Source of the DNA: Streptomyces sp. PKU-EA00015
Lineage (GTDB): Bacteria; Actinomycetota; Actinomycetes; Streptomycetales; Streptomycetaceae
Reading direction: 5' to 3'
DNA: 64,000 nt
Assembly (NCBI RefSeq): GCF_013387495.1
Contig: NZ_JABZEE010000010.1
Location: forward strand, 1-64,000
This document shows positions 8,580-16,499 of this stretch, in pieces. A model generated the notes under the pieces. The model was given only the letters and a program-made list of their open reading frames with translations, made no database searches and was not told the DNA's origin. The translations under genes were made by a program, and so were the position numbers. Every line of letters starts with the position of its first letter. Position 1 is the stretch's first letter.

Positions 8580-9092
8580 TCAGTCGGGCGGCTCCAGACC
8601 GGACAGCAGCGAGGCCACGTCCAGACCGGTCAGCAGGTACTGCTCGAAGGCCGGGTTGTGCAGCGCCCAGGACGAGCGGCGCAGCCTGACGCGGTCGATC
8701 GCGCCCTCGCTGTCGTGTCCCAGTTCGATCAGGGTCTGCGCGGCGACGAGGCCCGAGCGGTTGTAGCCGGAGTAGCAGCGGACGAGGACCTTGCGGCGGG
8801 CCCGTACGGCGTCGGCCGCGACCTCCGCGACGCGGCGGACGCTGTCGATCTCGCCCGCCGTCAGCCAGTCGTCCGGGATGGGCACCACATGGTGCTCGAC
8901 ACCGGCGGCCGGGCCGTGGCCCTCACGGGTCCACAGGCTGATCACGAGGTCGAACTCCCGCCCCACCACGACGTCCTGATGCGGGCGCACCCCGTCGGTC
9001 CAGACGTGGCCGCCCATCCACAGACCGGTGGTGACCTCGTCCCAGCGCGTCCGCGGCTCCGGGACGTCCCCTTCCCTGCGGCGGGTTCTCAC
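8580..9092 (-). CDS. Protein-tyrosine / dual-specificity phosphatase-like protein
   Basis: 170 residues. It has the cysteine phosphatase signature C-x5-R in VRCYSGYNRSG, preceded by a beta strand (KVLV), and an upstream Asp in PIPDDW that could act as the general acid. The fold would hydrolyse phosphotyrosine or a similar phosphate. The GTG start at 9092 overlaps the TGA of the preceding gene (GTGA), so the two are translationally coupled. No signal peptide is seen. Confidence 0.75.
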   Translation of the reverse strand: MRTRRREGDVPEPRTRWDEVTTGLWMGGHVWTDGVRPHQDVVVGREFDLVISLWTREGHGPAAGVEHHVVPIPDDWLTAGEIDSVRRVAEVAADAVRARRKVLVRCYSGYNRSGLVAAQTLIELGHDSEGAIDRVRLRRSSWALHNPAFEQYLLTGLDVASLLSGLEPPD

Positions 9093-9901
9093 GGCGCGGA
9101 GGGCTCGGGACGGACCGGGGAGCCCTGTGGTGGCACCGCGGGCGACAACTGGGGGCTCAGCCACACCGGTACGCCGCCCAGCAGCCGGAACAGACGGCGC
9201 GCCTCCGCGCGCAGGCGTCCCGCCTCCGGCTCGGGCTCGCAGTCGGCGAGCCCCGCGAGCGCGGGCGCCGTACCGATCAGGTAGCCCAGTTCCTCGCGGA
9301 TGCGCAGGCATTCCGCGAAGCCGTGCCGCGCCTGCGCCGACTCGCCCTCGCGCAGGGCGATCCCGGCGAGCTGCTGCCAGGTGAAGGACAGCAGCAGGGG
9401 ATCCTCGTGCGCGGCGGCTCCCGCATGGGCCCTCTCGTACGCGGCACGCGCCGCCTGCGGCGCGTCGGTGATGTGTTCGGCGACCAGTCCGCGCCGGAAG
9501 TCCAGCAGCGGGCGCCGCGGCGACGAGGGCGCGAGCAGCGCCGTGGCCCGGCCGAGAGCGGAGCGTGCCTCGTCGGCCCGGTCCCGTACGCCGAGCCGGG
9601 TCGCCGCGTACGCCAGCCGGCCGCGCTCGCTCGCCGCGCCGCCGCGTTCCTCGTCGTCGCCGGCAGCGGCCTCGGCGGTGCGCAGCGCGTCCTCGGCCTC
9701 GGCCCATCCGTCGCAGGTGAACAGGCAGCGCTCGACGAGGAGCCCGGCACGCTCCAGAGCCGCCGCCGGGTCCGCGGCATGCGGCGCGAGGAGAGCCGCA
9801 GCGTCGGTCCAACAGCCGCGCGAACGCAGCCGCCATACCGCGGTCTGGAGAGGATCGTCACCTGCTGTGGTTCCGGAACCAGACATGGCGGTATGCGCCA
9901 C
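9089..9901 (-). CDS. Helical-repeat (TPR-like) hypothetical protein
   Basis: 270 residues. The body is built of Ala-rich amphipathic helices in pairs (LERAGLLVERCLFTCDGWAEA, AARAAYERAHAGAAAHEDPL, ARHGFAECLRIREELGYL), which suggests tetratricopeptide-type repeats as in SARP/AfsR-like helical domains. There is no DNA-binding or ATPase domain. The GTG at 9901 has GGGGAGG four bases upstream; an in-frame ATG at 9886 (MSGSG) is the alternative. Its stop overlaps the start of the phosphatase-like gene, so the two products probably act together. Confidence 0.6.
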   Translation of the reverse strand: MAHTAMSGSGTTAGDDPLQTAVWRLRSRGCWTDAAALLAPHAADPAAALERAGLLVERCLFTCDGWAEAEDALRTAEAAAGDDEERGGAASERGRLAYAATRLGVRDRADEARSALGRATALLAPSSPRRPLLDFRRGLVAEHITDAPQAARAAYERAHAGAAAHEDPLLLSFTWQQLAGIALREGESAQARHGFAECLRIREELGYLIGTAPALAGLADCEPEPEAGRLRAEARRLFRLLGGVPVWLSPQLSPAVPPQGSPVRPEPSAP

Positions 9902-10001
9902 TTGCCCTCCCCGAGCACGCCATTGAGCTGTTGAGTCAGACGGCATCTCAGCACGGATGGGCATGCGTGGCCAAGGGGTCGAGTGAATCAGTTCACAATC
10001 T

Positions 10002-11312
10002 TCAGCGGCCGACCGGGTCGCCGTGAGCGCCGGATCCGGGGGCGACCAGGGCGAGATGGCCCCCGTCGTTGAGCGGTGTCGGCACGGACAGCGTGGTGAC
10101 CGGTGCGTTCGGCGCCGACGCGGAGTCGGCGTCAACGAGATGGATCTCGCCGTGGCCCCCACGAGTGACCGCCACGAGAGGAGATCCGGGTGACGCGGCG
10201 ATCGCCCGGCGCTGCACCCCGTCCCACGGTGTCCCGCCCGGCCGGGGCGCGCCGTCCATGGCGGGCAGCGGCAGCCGGGCGGTGACGCGGGGGGTGGTCG
10301 AGTCCGTGGCGATCAGGACCAGTTCGTCGCCGTCCGGGTGGACCCGGGCGTACGCGACGTGGCGCGCGGCCACGGCCAGCCGGAAGACGAGCCCGGGCCC
10401 GAGCGGCAGCCGCCCCGCCGCGCCGGAGTCGAGGCCGTGCCACCACGCGTCGTTGGACCACTCGGGCCAGCGGCCCGGGTCGGCGGGTCCGCCGCGCACA
10501 CAGGACCACAGGACGCGGCGGGCGGGGTCGAGGCGCAGATAGTAGCCGCGGCCGGGGCCGCCCCACGGCAGCGGTTCCTCCATGACGAGGGACCCGCCCG
10601 CGCGGCGCGCGCGGTGCACCCCGGAGCCCGCGGCGGCGAACACCCGCCCGGTCAGCGGATCGTGGGCGTCGCCGTGGCCGTCGTCATCGGCGAGCGGCAG
10701 ATCGGCCGCGGGGGCGGCGGGCGGACATGCGGGGGCGGCGGCCATCAGCTCGGCGTGCCGGTGGACGGTGAACGAGCCGGGTTCGCGGTGGCGCAGGACG
10801 ACCAGCGCGTCGCCGGGTACGCGGCCGGTGCCGGCGTCCACCGGCCCCGTGGAGTGCGCGGGGGCGGACCGGCCGAGCACGGTCACACCCGGTTCACCCG
10901 CGCGCGTGCGCACGCGCACCGCCCGCGGCCCGCCCGGGGCGGCGAGATCCACGGCGGTCAGCAGGTCGCTCCACGGCTCCCCGTTGCGCCCGAGGCCCGT
11001 CGTGACGGCGAGCAGCCGGCCGGTCGGGTCGGCGGCCAGGTGCTCGGCCGGGATCGCCACGGGCACGGTCGCCTCGACGAGCGGCCGTCCCGCGTCGGGG
11101 CCGTACGGGTCGAGGACCACCAACTCGCCGGCGAGGTCGTCGACGAAGGCGGTCCGGTCGCCGGGGAGCGCGAGGAATCCGGCGTGCTCGGCGAGGTGGC
11201 GGCCCTCCACCACGCCCCGCTCGCGGCCGTCGGGGAGGTCCAGCAGCCGTACGCAGCCCGCCACTTGGTCGGCGACGAGCAGGCGAGGGGGCGCGGAGGT
11301 GGCCTCGGTCAT
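10002..11312 (-). CDS. Beta-propeller-like protein divergent from the metallophore importer
   Basis: 436 residues with propeller-type repeats (RLLVADQVAGCVRLLDL, FVDDLAGELVVLDPYG, GRLLAVTTGLGRNGEP, SPLVAVTRGGHGEIHLVDA). There is no signal peptide. A charged loop, DDDGHGDAHD, could bind metal. The ATG at 11312 follows TTGGAGA. The 101-base divergent region towards the importer lipoprotein gene contains a Zur/Fur-type palindrome (11344-11358), so this gene may be metal-regulated along with the importer. The function is not known; a role in handling the metallophore is inference from context only. Confidence 0.65.
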   Translation of the reverse strand: MTEATSAPPRLLVADQVAGCVRLLDLPDGRERGVVEGRHLAEHAGFLALPGDRTAFVDDLAGELVVLDPYGPDAGRPLVEATVPVAIPAEHLAADPTGRLLAVTTGLGRNGEPWSDLLTAVDLAAPGGPRAVRVRTRAGEPGVTVLGRSAPAHSTGPVDAGTGRVPGDALVVLRHREPGSFTVHRHAELMAAAPACPPAAPAADLPLADDDGHGDAHDPLTGRVFAAAGSGVHRARRAGGSLVMEEPLPWGGPGRGYYLRLDPARRVLWSCVRGGPADPGRWPEWSNDAWWHGLDSGAAGRLPLGPGLVFRLAVAARHVAYARVHPDGDELVLIATDSTTPRVTARLPLPAMDGAPRPGGTPWDGVQRRAIAASPGSPLVAVTRGGHGEIHLVDADSASAPNAPVTTLSVPTPLNDGGHLALVAPGSGAHGDPVGR

Positions 11313-11343
11313 GGCGGTCTCCAAAGAGAGGCGGACGTCTTGT

Positions 11344-11358
11344 TGAGAATGATTATCA
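11344..11358. promoter_or_regulatory. Zur/Fur-type operator in the divergent promoter
   Basis: TGAGAATGATTATCA is a 7-1-7 inverted repeat that fits TGANAATNATTNTCA, the form of known Streptomyces Zur boxes (TGAAAATGATTTTCA type). It lies between the divergent propeller gene (start 11312) and the importer lipoprotein gene (start 11414) and could control both. Confidence 0.72.
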
Positions 11359-11413
11359 TGTAGAACTCTGGGTGGCCGAGTCCGGCCGAACCGAACCGAG
11401 AGAGAAGAGTGCG

Positions 11414-12391
11414 ATGTCGCACCGAGCACTGAGGGCCGTCCGCCGCTGGGCCGCCGCCGCCGTCATGGGAGTCCTGCTGTCCGGCTGCGGAGCCGCCACC
11501 GGCGGCGGCGAGAAGCCGGCCGACGCGGGACCGAGGACCGAGGTGACGGTCGAGCCCATCACCGCCGCCAGGAAGATCACCGACGCCAAGGGCGTCACCG
11601 TCGCCACCGAGAAGCCGCCCGCCCGCGTCGTCTGCCTCGTCGCCCTGTGCGACGACATGCTGACCGAGCTCGGCATGAAGCCCGTGGCCACCAACTCCGG
11701 GCTGCTCGCGCATCCACGCTTCCTCGGCAAGGACGCGGCCGCCCGCATTCCCGTCGTGCCCGGTGGCTTCCTCAGCCCCGAGGCCGAGGCGATCCTGTCC
11801 CACAAGCCCGACCTGGTCATCGGTCTCGAGGACACCCACGGCAAGCTCGCACCCGCGCTGAAGGGCGCCACCGTCTTCTGGCCCGTACAGCCGGCCACCT
11901 GGCAGGACAGCGTCGGGTACCTGCGCGACCTCGCCGCGCTCACCGGGCGCACCGCGCAGGGCGAGAAGGCGGAGCGGGCCTTCAGGCACAAGCTGGCCGG
12001 CGCCGAGTCCGGCAGGAGTGCCGAGACGTCACTGATCGTCTTCGGCAGCGACGAGAACTTCGGCGTGGCCACCCCCGGCAACGACGTCGCCGCCGGGCTC
12101 TTCCCCAAGATCTCCGACTACCCGTGGAAGAGCCGGGGTGTCGAGGGCTCGTACAGCATGGAGGAGATCCTCGCGCGCGATGTCGACGTCCTGTTCGTCG
12201 AGACCCTGTCCTTCGGCGGGCCGGCCGAGGAGAAGCTGTCCGACAAGCTCGCCGAGAACCCCTTGTGGTCGCAGATCCCCGCGGTGAAGAACGGCAAGGT
12301 CTACGAGGTCGACTCCGAGGTGTGGGCCAAGGGACGCGGCACCCGCTCGCTCGGCATCGTCCTCGACGAGGCGACGGCCAGGCTGAAGTGA
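11414..12391 (+). CDS. ABC transporter substrate-binding lipoprotein (FecB/BtuF-like)
   Basis: 325 residues. The N-terminus has basic residues, a hydrophobic core and the lipobox LLSGC with Cys25 as the lipidated residue. The rest matches the Peripla_BP_2 fold used for siderophores, haem and cobalamin: PPARVVCLVALCDDMLTELG, ILSHKPDLVIGLED, YSMEEILARDVDVLFVE and NPLWSQIPAVKNGKVYEVD. The ATG at 11414 follows an AGAGAAGAG stretch. Its stop overlaps the GTG of the first permease. The substrate is inferred to be a metal-metallophore complex, probably the product of the adjoining RiPP genes; cobalamin or another siderophore remains possible. Confidence 0.85.
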   Translation: MSHRALRAVRRWAAAAVMGVLLSGCGAATGGGEKPADAGPRTEVTVEPITAARKITDAKGVTVATEKPPARVVCLVALCDDMLTELGMKPVATNSGLLAHPRFLGKDAAARIPVVPGGFLSPEAEAILSHKPDLVIGLEDTHGKLAPALKGATVFWPVQPATWQDSVGYLRDLAALTGRTAQGEKAERAFRHKLAGAESGRSAETSLIVFGSDENFGVATPGNDVAAGLFPKISDYPWKSRGVEGSYSMEEILARDVDVLFVETLSFGGPAEEKLSDKLAENPLWSQIPAVKNGKVYEVDSEVWAKGRGTRSLGIVLDEATARLK

Positions 12392-13398
12392 CCCGCCACG
12401 TCGTCGCCGCGTCGGGGCTGCTGGCGGTCGCGGCCCTGTGCGCGCTGTGTCTGGGCACCCCGTACGTGCCGCCGCACCAGCTGCCCGCGGCCTTCGACGG
12501 CGGCACCCTGACAGGCGTCGTCGTCACCGAACTGCGCCTGCCGAGGCTCGTCCTGGCGCTCGTCGCCGGGGCGTGCCTCGGCGCGGCAGGGCTCGTGCTC
12601 CAGGAGGCGCTGCGCAATCCGCTCGCCGTCCCCGAGTTGCTCGGCGTCTCGTCGGGCGCCGCGCTCGGCGTTGCGGCGCCGCTCGTCCTCGCCCTGTCCG
12701 TGCCGCTCGCCCTCCAACCGCTGCTGGCACTCGCCGGAGCGGCGGCCGGGGGCGTACTGACCCTGCTCGCCGCCGGGTTCGGGCGCAGTCCGTCCGCGGT
12801 CCTGCTGACCGGGGCGGCCGTGGCGGCGGCGCTGCAGGCGGCGCTGCTCGTGCTGATGGTGCTGGCCGACCAGCTCGACCTGCAGCTGATCTACCGCTAT
12901 CTGCTCGGCAGCCTGTCGGCCCGCACCTGGCACGACGTGGACGGGGTGTGGCCCTGGCTCGCCGTCGCGGCGCCCGCGCTGGTGCTCTGCGCCCCGGTGC
13001 TGTCGGTCCTGCGGCTCGGCGACGACGACGCGCAGGCGCTGGGCGTGCGGGTACGGCGGGCCCGGCTCGCCGCCCTCGCCATCGCCGTGCTGCTCATCGC
13101 CCCGGTCGTCGCCGTCTGTGGGCCCGTCGCCTGGGCCGGATTCCTCGCGCCGCATCTGGCCCGCCGGCTGCGACCGGGCTCGGACGCGGTCGGCTGGCTG
13201 CCGTGGTCGGCGGTGTGGGGCGCGGTGATCGTGGCCTGCGCCGACCTGCCCGCCCGGCTCGCCCTCGCCCCGATCGAGACCCCGGTCGGCGCGTGGACGG
13301 CTCTCCTGGGCGTTCCCGCGGGGGTCGCCCTGCTGAAGGCGCGCACCGGCACCCGGCCACGGCGGCCTTCCACCGCCGAGGAGGTGGTGGACGCATGA
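12388..13398 (+). CDS. FecCD-family ABC importer permease 1
   Basis: 336 residues with about nine to ten hydrophobic segments. The FecCD/BtuC landmarks are present: LRLPRLVLALVAGACLGAAG, LVLQEALRNPLAVPELLGVS with the coupling region, and CGPVAWAGFLAPHLARRL near the C-terminus. It starts with GTG inside the stop of the lipoprotein gene (GTGA) and ends overlapping permease 2 (ATGA), so all are translated from one message. It pairs with the next permease as a heterodimeric channel in the cytoplasmic membrane. Confidence 0.9.
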   Translation: MTRHVVAASGLLAVAALCALCLGTPYVPPHQLPAAFDGGTLTGVVVTELRLPRLVLALVAGACLGAAGLVLQEALRNPLAVPELLGVSSGAALGVAAPLVLALSVPLALQPLLALAGAAAGGVLTLLAAGFGRSPSAVLLTGAAVAAALQAALLVLMVLADQLDLQLIYRYLLGSLSARTWHDVDGVWPWLAVAAPALVLCAPVLSVLRLGDDDAQALGVRVRRARLAALAIAVLLIAPVVAVCGPVAWAGFLAPHLARRLRPGSDAVGWLPWSAVWGAVIVACADLPARLALAPIETPVGAWTALLGVPAGVALLKARTGTRPRRPSTAEEVVDA

Positions 13399-14489
13399 GC
13401 CGCAACGGCACACCGGTCACGGACGAACGCCCCGCCCGTCGCGAACAGCCGCCGCCCGGGCGGCCCGTACGGGCGTGGAGTGCCGGCGGGTGGCCGCTCG
13501 CCCTGCTGGCGCTGGCGGTCGTCGTCGCCGGCTGTGCGGACCTCGTGGCCGGGCGGTCGCTCGGGCCGGCGGAGGTGTGGCAGGCGCTCGGCGGCGGGGG
13601 AGAAGCCACCGCACGGCACGTCGTCCTCCAACTCCGGCTGCCCCGCGCTCTGGTGGCGCTCGCCGCGGGCGCGAGCCTGGGTCTCGCCGGCATCGTGCTC
13701 CAGTCCGCGCTGCGCAACCCGCTCGCCGGACCCGAGGTCACCGGCGTGACACCCGGGGCGGTGCTCGGCGCGGTGACCGCCACCGGACTCGGACTCGCCG
13801 GATGGCGTTCGCCGGAGGCCGTCGTGGCCGCGGCGTGCCTCGGCGGGTTCGCGGGCGCGGGCCTGCTGTGGCTGCTCGCCGGGCGGCGCAACGCCGATCC
13901 GGCGCAGACGGCCGTGCACGGAGTGCTGGTCTCCGCCGTACTGTCCGGGCTGACGGCCATGGTGCTGCTGGTCGCCCCCGGCGAACTGGGCAGCGTCGTG
14001 CAGTGGCTCGTCGGCTCCACCGAGGGCCGGGTCTGGGACCACTGGCGCCTGCTGTGGCCCTGGGCGGCCGTGTGGGGACTCGCGGCCTGCGCGATGGCCG
14101 TACCGCTGACGATGCTGCGCTGCGGCGACGAACAGGCCGCGGCCGCGGGCCTGGCGACCGGGCGGGCCCGCGTGGCCGCCCTGGTGTGTGCCGTCGCCCT
14201 GACCGCGGGCGCCGTCTCGGCCGTCGGAGCCCTCGGGTTCGTCGGACTGCTCGTACCGCACCTGGCCTTCGCGCTCTTCGGCGCGGACCTGCGCCGGGCG
14301 CTGCCGGGAGCGGCCCTGCTCGGCGCGACGGTGGTGTGCGGGGCGGACGCGGGCTCGCAGTGGCTGTCCCGGGCGCTGGCGGCCGCGCTGGACATGGACC
14401 GGCTGAGCGTGCCGACGGGCGCGCTGACGACGTGTGCGGGCGCTGCCCTTCTGCTGCTGGTGGCCCGCCGCGGCACGGCGGAGGGATGA
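13395..14489 (+). CDS. FecCD-family ABC importer permease 2
   Basis: 364 residues. The soluble N-terminus of about 35 residues is rich in Arg and Pro, followed by FecCD membrane segments with LQLRLPRALVALAAGASLGLAG, IVLQSALRNPLAGPEVTGVT and GALGFVGLLVPHLAFALFG. It starts within the stop of permease 1. It forms the second half of the importer channel. The end of the gene overlaps an in-frame ATG of the ATPase frame. Confidence 0.9.
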   Translation: MSRNGTPVTDERPARREQPPPGRPVRAWSAGGWPLALLALAVVVAGCADLVAGRSLGPAEVWQALGGGGEATARHVVLQLRLPRALVALAAGASLGLAGIVLQSALRNPLAGPEVTGVTPGAVLGAVTATGLGLAGWRSPEAVVAAACLGGFAGAGLLWLLAGRRNADPAQTAVHGVLVSAVLSGLTAMVLLVAPGELGSVVQWLVGSTEGRVWDHWRLLWPWAAVWGLAACAMAVPLTMLRCGDEQAAAAGLATGRARVAALVCAVALTAGAVSAVGALGFVGLLVPHLAFALFGADLRRALPGAALLGATVVCGADAGSQWLSRALAAALDMDRLSVPTGALTTCAGAALLLLVARRGTAEG

Positions 14490-14560
14490 CCGTCACGGCC
14501 GCCCGGACGCGTGAGCTGCCGGCACGCGTACCTCTCGCGAACACGACTCATGGAGGACTC

Positions 14561-15433
14561 ATGACCACGACGGCCGGCGACCGGTCCCTGCCCCGCGACG
14601 CGACGTCCGGGAGCGGCACCCTGCGGGTCGAGGGCCTGCGCTTCGGATACCCGGGACGCGATGTCCTCGCCGGTGTCGATCTCGACGTCGGCGCCGGTGA
14701 GTCCGTCGCCCTCGTCGGCCTCAACGGCTGCGGCAAGAGCACCCTGCTCAGACTCTGCGCCGGGCTGCTGCGGCCATCGGCGGGCCGGGTCCTCCTCGAA
14801 GGGGACGACCTCGCACGGCTCGGCCGGCGTGCCGCCGCCCGCCGTGTCGCGCTGCTGCACCAGTCGGCACCGCCCGTGCCGGGGATGACGGTACGTCAAC
14901 TGGTGCGCCAGGGGCGGTACGCGGCGCGTGGCCCGCTCGGCATGCTCCGCGACGGCGACGACGCCGTCTGTGCGCGGGCGCTGGCCGACGTGGGGGTGGC
15001 CGCGTGGGCCGATCGCCCGGTCGACGCGCTGTCCGGCGGTGAGCGGCAGCGTGTACGGCTGGCGATGGCGCTGGCCCAGGACACGCGGCTGCTGCTGCTC
15101 GACGAGCCGACCACCTACCTCGACCTGCGGCACCAGCTGGAAGTGATGCGTACGGTCGCCCGGCTGCGCGAGGAGCGCGGTCTGACCGTCGTGATGGTGC
15201 TGCACGACCTCGGACACGCGGCCCGGTTCGCGGACCGGATCGTCGCGCTGCGTTCGGGGGTCGTCGCGGCCGACGGGCCTCCCGCGGACGTCGTCACGCC
15301 CGCGCTGCTCGCCGATGTGCTGGGCGTGGCGGGGCGGGTGGGGCGCGACCCGGTCGGTGGATGGCCGGTGTGTTACCCGGATCACCCTCTTCCCGCGCCC
15401 GAAGCCTTGCGGAATGAAAATCATATTCATTAA
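14561..15433 (+). CDS. ABC importer ATPase (FecE/FepC type)
   Basis: 290 residues. The Walker A is GLNGCGKST, the signature LSGGERQR, the Walker B LLLLDEPTTYLD and the switch His is in VMVLHDLGHA, all typical of siderophore/haem importer ATPases. The ATG at 14561 has GGAGG at 14552-14556. An ATG at 14486 overlapping the permease stop would add 25 residues and is the alternative. The last codons (NENHIH) overlap the second Zur-type box at 15415-15429, so the coding sequence contains the operator of the RiPP precursor. Confidence 0.9.
   Translation: MTTTAGDRSLPRDATSGSGTLRVEGLRFGYPGRDVLAGVDLDVGAGESVALVGLNGCGKSTLLRLCAGLLRPSAGRVLLEGDDLARLGRRAAARRVALLHQSAPPVPGMTVRQLVRQGRYAARGPLGMLRDGDDAVCARALADVGVAAWADRPVDALSGGERQRVRLAMALAQDTRLLLLDEPTTYLDLRHQLEVMRTVARLREERGLTVVMVLHDLGHAARFADRIVALRSGVVAADGPPADVVTPALLADVLGVAGRVGRDPVGGWPVCYPDHPLPAPEALRNENHIH
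15415..15429. promoter_or_regulatory. Second Zur/Fur-type operator, upstream of the RiPP precursor
   Basis: TGAAAATCATATTCA differs at one position from TGAAAATNATTTTCA, the Streptomyces Zur box form. It overlaps the end of the importer ATPase gene and lies 72 bases before the precursor ATG, so the precursor probably has its own metal-controlled promoter in addition to read-through from the importer. Confidence 0.7.
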
Positions 15434-15501
15434 GGTCTCTCATGTGCCGCCGGGAGACCGGTGACACGGATCCGACCGTCGAACCGAACGGAGTTCAGAT
15501 C

Positions 15502-15630
15502 ATGGAGCAGCACAAGGTGTTCAGCCCGATCGCCGAGCAGGGCCAGCTCGCCCACCTGTCCGCCACCCACTCCAACGCGCTCGTCGAGAACCCCTTCGAC
15601 GACGCCGTCGAGGCCGACAGCGACAAGTAA
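15502..15630 (+). CDS. Candidate TOMM-type RiPP precursor peptide (42 residues)
   Basis: The ATG at 15502 follows GGAG at 15490-15493 with eight bases between; an in-frame upstream start at 15442 has no such site. The peptide has no Cys. Its centre is LSATHS, with Ser20, Thr22 and Ser24 at alternating positions, where cyclodehydration would give three (methyl)oxazolines after Leu, Ala and His. His4, His18 and His23 are present. The C-terminal third is acidic (NPFDDAVEADSDK). It lies directly before genes for an RRE/E1-like protein, YcaO and SagB, and is followed by a strong hairpin. It resembles no precursor family I can name. Leader and core boundaries are inference; the acidic tail could be a follower. 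Confidence 0.75.
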   Translation: MEQHKVFSPIAEQGQLAHLSATHSNALVENPFDDAVEADSDK

Positions 15631-15638
15631 GTCCCGTA

Positions 15639-15675
15639 TCGGGCCCGCCCGGAGCGCGATTCCGGGCGGGCCCGA
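15639..15675 (+). terminator. Strong hairpin after the precursor gene (partial terminator/attenuator)
   Basis: A perfect 14-bp stem (TCGGGCCCGCCCGG with its complement) and a 9-base loop begin eight bases after the precursor stop and end 29 bases before the E1-like start. In RiPP operons such hairpins often make precursor mRNA more abundant than that of the modifying enzymes. No U-run follows, which is usual in high-GC actinomycetes. Confidence 0.75.
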
Positions 15676-15704
15676 CCCGTCCACCGAAACACTCAGGAGA
15701 CCAC

Positions 15705-16499
15705 GTGTCCACCGCACGGCTCGCGCCCGGCGTCGCACTCGTCACCGTCCCCGGACAGGGCCTCGCGGTGCGCACCCCCGACGGGGAGTTCCTCCGCGTC
15801 GACACGGGCACCGCGGACCCCGCCGCGCTGGTGGCCCACCTGACGGGGACCACGGGGGACAGCCCGGCGCTCGAGGGCCTCACCGACGCCTTCGAGCAGG
15901 CCGGTTACCTCGCCCGGCCCGGCGGTTCCTCCCCCCGCCTGGCCGGGCGCACGGTCCTCGTCCTCGGCGACGAGCCCCTGACCGGCGCGCTCACCCGTCT
16001 CGTACGCGCCGAAGGCGGCGAGGCGCGTGCGGTGCGGCCCGGCGAACTGCCGGCCGTCGAGGGGCCCGGCACCGCCGTCGTCTGGTGTCTCGACGCGCCG
16101 GTGCCGTCCGGCCTCTGGGACGAGGCCGACCGGCTGTCCGCCCGAGGCGTCGCCTGGCTGCGCTGCCACCGCGAAGGCGCGACCGCCTGGCTCGAACCGC
16201 TCGCCGTCGGCCCCGGCGACGTGACCTCCGCGCACATCCGGCTGCGGCGGCTCGCCGCGACGCCCGCCCACCGCGAACTCGCCGCGTACTGGGCCGGTTC
16301 GTGCACCAACGACAACGGGCCCGCGCACAGCGCGGCGTCGGCCGCGCTGACCGCCGCCCTGCTCACCGCCGACCTCGTCGCCTGGGCCGCGGGCGCCGAC
16401 GGCAGCCGGCGCCTGCTGCGCCGCGTCGACCTGCGGGACCTCGCCGTCACGGCGCACCCGGTCCTGCCGGTGCCCGACGTCGCCCCCGTCACCCGATGA
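15705..16499 (+). CDS. TOMM E1-like / leader-peptide-binding protein (cyclodehydratase partner)
   Basis: 264 residues. The N-terminal 75 or so residues look like a PqqD-type winged RRE (VALVTVPGQGLAVRTPDGEFL, ALVAHLTGTTG, ALEGLTDAFEQAGYL). The rest is a reduced ThiF/E1-like Rossmann domain (GRTVLVLGDEPLTGALTRLV). It lacks the paired CxxC zinc motifs of true E1 enzymes, as is common in the TOMM C-proteins that only deliver the leader peptide to YcaO. The GTG at 15705 follows AGGAGA. Its stop overlaps the CocE-like start (ATGA). The likely role is to bind the precursor and activate YcaO. Confidence 0.75.
   Translation: MSTARLAPGVALVTVPGQGLAVRTPDGEFLRVDTGTADPAALVAHLTGTTGDSPALEGLTDAFEQAGYLARPGGSSPRLAGRTVLVLGDEPLTGALTRLVRAEGGEARAVRPGELPAVEGPGTAVVWCLDAPVPSGLWDEADRLSARGVAWLRCHREGATAWLEPLAVGPGDVTSAHIRLRRLAATPAHRELAAYWAGSCTNDNGPAHSAASAALTAALLTADLVAWAAGADGSRRLLRRVDLRDLAVTAHPVLPVPDVAPVTR

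Noticed and set aside
14486..14560. N-terminal extension of the importer ATPase from the ATG overlapping the permease stop
   Set aside because: Not excluded, but ATG 14561 has a clear GGAGG and gives a standard N-terminus.
15442..15501. Earlier in-frame start that would extend the RiPP precursor by 20 residues
   Set aside because: No ribosome site upstream, and ATG 15502 has GGAG at a good distance.
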